From positions 1-7,780 of the forward strand of contig JASIDM010000008.1 in the NCBI GenBank assembly GCA_030044695.1: a DNA stretch of 7,780 bases. The letters run 5' to 3'. Positions 6,179-7,780 of this stretch are shown piece by piece (positions within the stretch are counted from its first letter, which is position 1; the number at the start of each line of letters is the position of its first letter). The notes beneath the pieces were generated by a model. That model made no database searches, was not told the origin of the DNA, and worked only from the letters and a program-made list of their open reading frames with translations. Source of the DNA: Thermoplasmata archaeon. GTDB lineage: Archaea; Thermoplasmatota; Thermoplasmata; Lutacidiplasmatales; UBA184. The position numbers and the translations under genes were made by a program.

Positions 6179-6541
6179 ATGTCCGACGCGAGCGTCGCCC
6201 CGCCGCACGCCACGACGCCCGTCGCGGCCGCGGGCCCGTACGCCGAGCGCGAGCGACTGATCACCGAGGGCCTGAAGCAGGTCTACGACCCGGAGATCCC
6301 GATGAACATCGTCGACCTCGGCCTGATCTACGGCTTCGAGTGGAGCGGGGACGACGTGAAGCTGCGGATGACCCTCACCGCGCCCGGGTGCCCCGTCGCC
6401 GGGATCCTCGCCGAGGAGGTCAAGACCGTGGTCGAGAAGGTCCCGAACGTCCACGGGGCGACGGTCGAGCTCGTCTGGGAGCCGCCGTGGACCCCGGAGC
6501 GGATGAGCGACTTCGCCAAGCGCCAGTTCGGCTACGCCTAG
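6179..6541 (+). CDS. MIP18/PaaD/SufT-like (DUF59) Fe-S assembly protein
   Basis: A 120-residue cytoplasmic protein of the MIP18 (DUF59) family, whose members help mature or deliver Fe-S clusters to apoproteins (SufT, Cia2/MIP18) or, as PaaD, act with an oxygenase complex. Seen here: an Ala/Pro-rich, low-complexity N-terminus (1-20), the core VYDPEIPMNIVDLGLIYGF (35-53), TAPGCPVAG (67-75) with the family's conserved cysteine C71, and the C-terminal VWEPPWTPERMSD (99-111) common to SufT-type members. The ATG at 6179 is chosen for GGAGG just upstream and a TATA-like box about 27 nt away. Reading frame continues open far upstream, but there it is antisense to mptA and the permeases. It heads the rightward cluster, divergent from mptA. 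No PaaA-C partners are nearby, so an Fe-S role is more likely than a phenylacetate one. Confidence 0.9.
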   Translation: MSDASVAPPHATTPVAAAGPYAERERLITEGLKQVYDPEIPMNIVDLGLIYGFEWSGDDVKLRMTLTAPGCPVAGILAEEVKTVVEKVPNVHGATVELVWEPPWTPERMSDFAKRQFGYA

Positions 6542-6555
6542 CGCCCCCCGGTCCG

Positions 6556-7164
6556 GTGAGCGTGTCCGACGCGGCAGCGTCCCGCAGGTTCGTCCTGCGG
6601 GGGCTTCGATGGGAGGATGCGCCGGCCTGGAGGCAGGTCTACCTCGACCTCTACGACGAGGTGAAGGAGAACCCAGAGCTCGGCCTCACCCTCCAGGAGC
6701 GCCGGCCGACGGAGGCCGAGGAGGTCGCCTGGTTCAGCGATCTCTACGGCCGCAGCCTGAAGGGACCGGACGTCATCGTCGTCGGGGAGGTCGACGGGCA
6801 CCCCGCGGGCCTGGTGACGATCGCCCCCGCGCGTCGAGGCGCTTCCCCATGGGAGAACTCCCACGTGGGGATCCTCGGCATCCTGGTCGCGCGCCGCCAC
6901 CGGGGCCACGGTCTTGGCGAGGCGTTGATGCTCCGTGCCCTCGAAGAGGCGCGCGGGCGGTTCGAATGGGTGCGGCTCACCGTCTTCTCCGTCAACTCCG
7001 GAGCCCGACGATTGTACGAGCGGCTCGGTTTCCGGACCGTCGGCCATCTCGAGGCCGAGGTCAAGCGGAACGGCCGCTACCTGGACGAAGAGCTGATGTC
7101 GCTCGACCTGAGGAGCTGGAAGGCCCCGGCGGACGTCGGCCGCCGGGCCACAGGGGCACGATGA
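6556..7164 (+). CDS. GNAT-family N-acetyltransferase
   Basis: About 202 residues, a single GNAT domain that should transfer an acetyl group from acetyl-CoA to an amine; the substrate is unknown. Seen here: an N-terminal strand and helix (RFVLRGLRWEDAPAWRQVY), the central strand VIVVGEVDGHPAGLVTIA (73-90), motif A with acetyl-CoA pyrophosphate loop ARRHRGHGLGEAL (112-124), and motif B VFSVNSGARRLYERLGF (143-159) with N147, Y154 and the closing GF. The pattern resembles RimJ/RimL-like or general small-molecule GNATs. No ATG is available; GTG codons at 6556 and 6562 are both possible, the second having GGTGA directly upstream. It begins 14 nt after the MIP18-like stop and ends in an ATGA overlap with the DUF1684 gene, so it is cotranscribed with both. 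The tail (188-202) is a short Arg/Ala-rich extension. Confidence 0.9.
   Translation: MSVSDAAASRRFVLRGLRWEDAPAWRQVYLDLYDEVKENPELGLTLQERRPTEAEEVAWFSDLYGRSLKGPDVIVVGEVDGHPAGLVTIAPARRGASPWENSHVGILGILVARRHRGHGLGEALMLRALEEARGRFEWVRLTVFSVNSGARRLYERLGFRTVGHLEAEVKRNGRYLDEELMSLDLRSWKAPADVGRRATGAR
6581..6601 (+). repeat. Perfect 8-bp hairpin at the 5' end of the GNAT gene
   Basis: Inverted repeat with arms CCCGCAGG (6581-6588) and CCTGCGGG (6594-6601) around a TTCGT loop, about 25 nt inside the GNAT reading frame and 40 nt after the MIP18-like stop. A stem this stable near a start can lower translation or slow polymerase. No U-tract follows, so it is not a classical terminator. The arms are seen; any function is inferred. 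Confidence 0.4.
6845..6870 (+). repeat. Bulged hairpin inside the GNAT gene
   Basis: Arms CCCCATGGGAG (6845-6855) and CTCCCACGTGGGG (6858-6870) are complementary along 11 pairs, with a 2-nt bulge (6864-6865) and a tight loop. It lies in codons for the strand just before the acetyl-CoA loop. It may be chance arising from the codons for SPWENSHVG. Confidence 0.35.
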
Positions 7165-7780
7165 CCGTGGACGAGGCGTGGCGCCGCGAGCTCGAGACCG
7201 AGCGGACGATGAAGAACGAGTTCATGGCCCGCCACCCCGAGTCGCCGTTCGTCAGCGGCCGGGTCCCGTTCCACGAGCTCGTCTACTTCCCGCCGGACCC
7301 GGCGCTCGTCGTCCCGGGCAAGCTCGAGCGGGTGGATCCTCCGGCGGAGGCGTACCTGCGGACCAACCGGGACAACCAGGCGGTGATGCGCTACCTCGGG
7401 GACCTCAGCTTTGCCCTCGGCGGCCGGTCGCTCCGCCTTCGGCTGTACCACGCCGGCGAGGGGGTCGGGACCTCGGCGTTCGTGCCGTTCCGGGACCTCA
7501 CCAGCGGGCGCGAGAGCTACGGGCCCGGTCGGTACCTCACCCTCGAGCTCAACGAGCAGGACGTCTACGAGCTCGACTTCAACCGGGCGTTCAACCCGTA
7601 CTGCGCCTACACCGACGACTTCGAGTGCAGCTTCCCTCCCGCCGAGAACGACCTCCCGGTCCCCGTGCGGGCGGGGGAGAAGGTCTGGGCGGCGGAGCGC
7701 AACCCGCGCAGCCCGTCTGCCGCCGTCCTGGCGCGGCGCCCCCGCGCCAAGGCGGCCGGCCGTCCGACGGCTCGGCGTCG
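7161..7780 (+). CDS. DUF1684 family protein, 3' end cut by the window
   Basis: Open from the ATG at 7161 to the right edge, 206 codons with no stop. This is a DUF1684 protein: an N-terminal helix (WRRELETERTMKNEFMARHPESPF, in two halves around residues 7-30), FHELVYFPPDPAL (37-49), a beta-rich middle, then the diagnostic block with YGPGRYL (120-126), LDFNRAFNPYCAYTDDF (138-154), C156, PPAENDLPVPVRAGEK (159-174). DUF1684 members have no firmly known function that I can cite. There is no signal peptide, so it is probably cytoplasmic. After residue 180 comes a Pro/Arg/Ala-rich basic tail beyond the usual domain end, still open at the edge. The start is fixed by the ATGA overlap with the GNAT stop, indicating coupled translation. 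The conserved C148 and C156 are worth noting as possible ligands or catalytic residues, which is speculation. Confidence 0.85.
   Translation, partial: MTVDEAWRRELETERTMKNEFMARHPESPFVSGRVPFHELVYFPPDPALVVPGKLERVDPPAEAYLRTNRDNQAVMRYLGDLSFALGGRSLRLRLYHAGEGVGTSAFVPFRDLTSGRESYGPGRYLTLELNEQDVYELDFNRAFNPYCAYTDDFECSFPPAENDLPVPVRAGEKVWAAERNPRSPSAAVLARRPRAKAAGRPTARR

Noticed and set aside
6077..6454. Extended N-terminus of mptA reading across the intergenic region and opposite the MIP18-like gene
   Set aside because: It would overlap antisense most of a well-supported gene and has no family similarity; the MptA domain begins only after about 6076.
6538..7451. Minus-strand reading frames opposite the GNAT and DUF1684 genes
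   Set aside because: They lack motifs and are antisense to genes with clear family signatures; treated as GC-bias shadows.

Overview
The window comes from a very GC-rich (roughly 70 %, judged by eye) archaeon. The strongest evidence is a complete ABCE1/Rli1 ribosome-recycling ATPase, a protein of archaea and eukaryotes, sitting in a compact intronless operon with an MptA-type GTP cyclohydrolase. TATA-like boxes about 25-29 nt from start codons (leaderless style) and extracytoplasmic domains rich in N-x-S/T sequons fit this. The proteins are not acidic enough to suggest a haloarchaeon. A high-GC Thermoplasmatota-type lineage is my best guess, but the sequence alone does not prove it.

The layout is two divergent gene clusters that share a ~100-bp control region (about 6077-6178). 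The minus-strand cluster reads leftwards: mptA (5159-6076), two FtsX/MacB-type permeases (3830-5134 and 2586-3833), their ABC ATPase (1885-2589), ABCE1 (105-1880), and the first 21 codons of a membrane protein that runs off the left edge (1-64). Junctions are 24 nt, two ATGA overlaps, 4 nt and 40 nt, so this looks like one polycistronic unit. The plus-strand cluster reads rightwards: a MIP18/SufT-like (DUF59) Fe-S assembly protein (6179-6541), a GNAT acetyltransferase (6556-7164), and a DUF1684 protein (7161 to the right edge, incomplete).

In function, mptA opens pterin (methanopterin/folate-type) cofactor synthesis. The three ABC genes form a MacB/LolD-like type VII ABC complex of unknown substrate, and no membrane-fusion protein is encoded here. 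ABCE1 splits ribosomes after termination. MIP18/SufT proteins help deliver Fe-S clusters. ABCE1 carries two 4Fe-4S clusters and characterised archaeal MptA is Fe(II)-dependent, so a loose iron theme links both arms, but this is inference.

The most notable non-coding structure is the divergent promoter region. Two TATA-like boxes with the shared pattern ACC-S-TT-WWW-G lie as mirror images exactly 12 bp either side of a 22-bp near-perfect palindrome. All other DNA is coding; no RNA genes, CRISPR arrays, insertion sequences or long repeats were seen.
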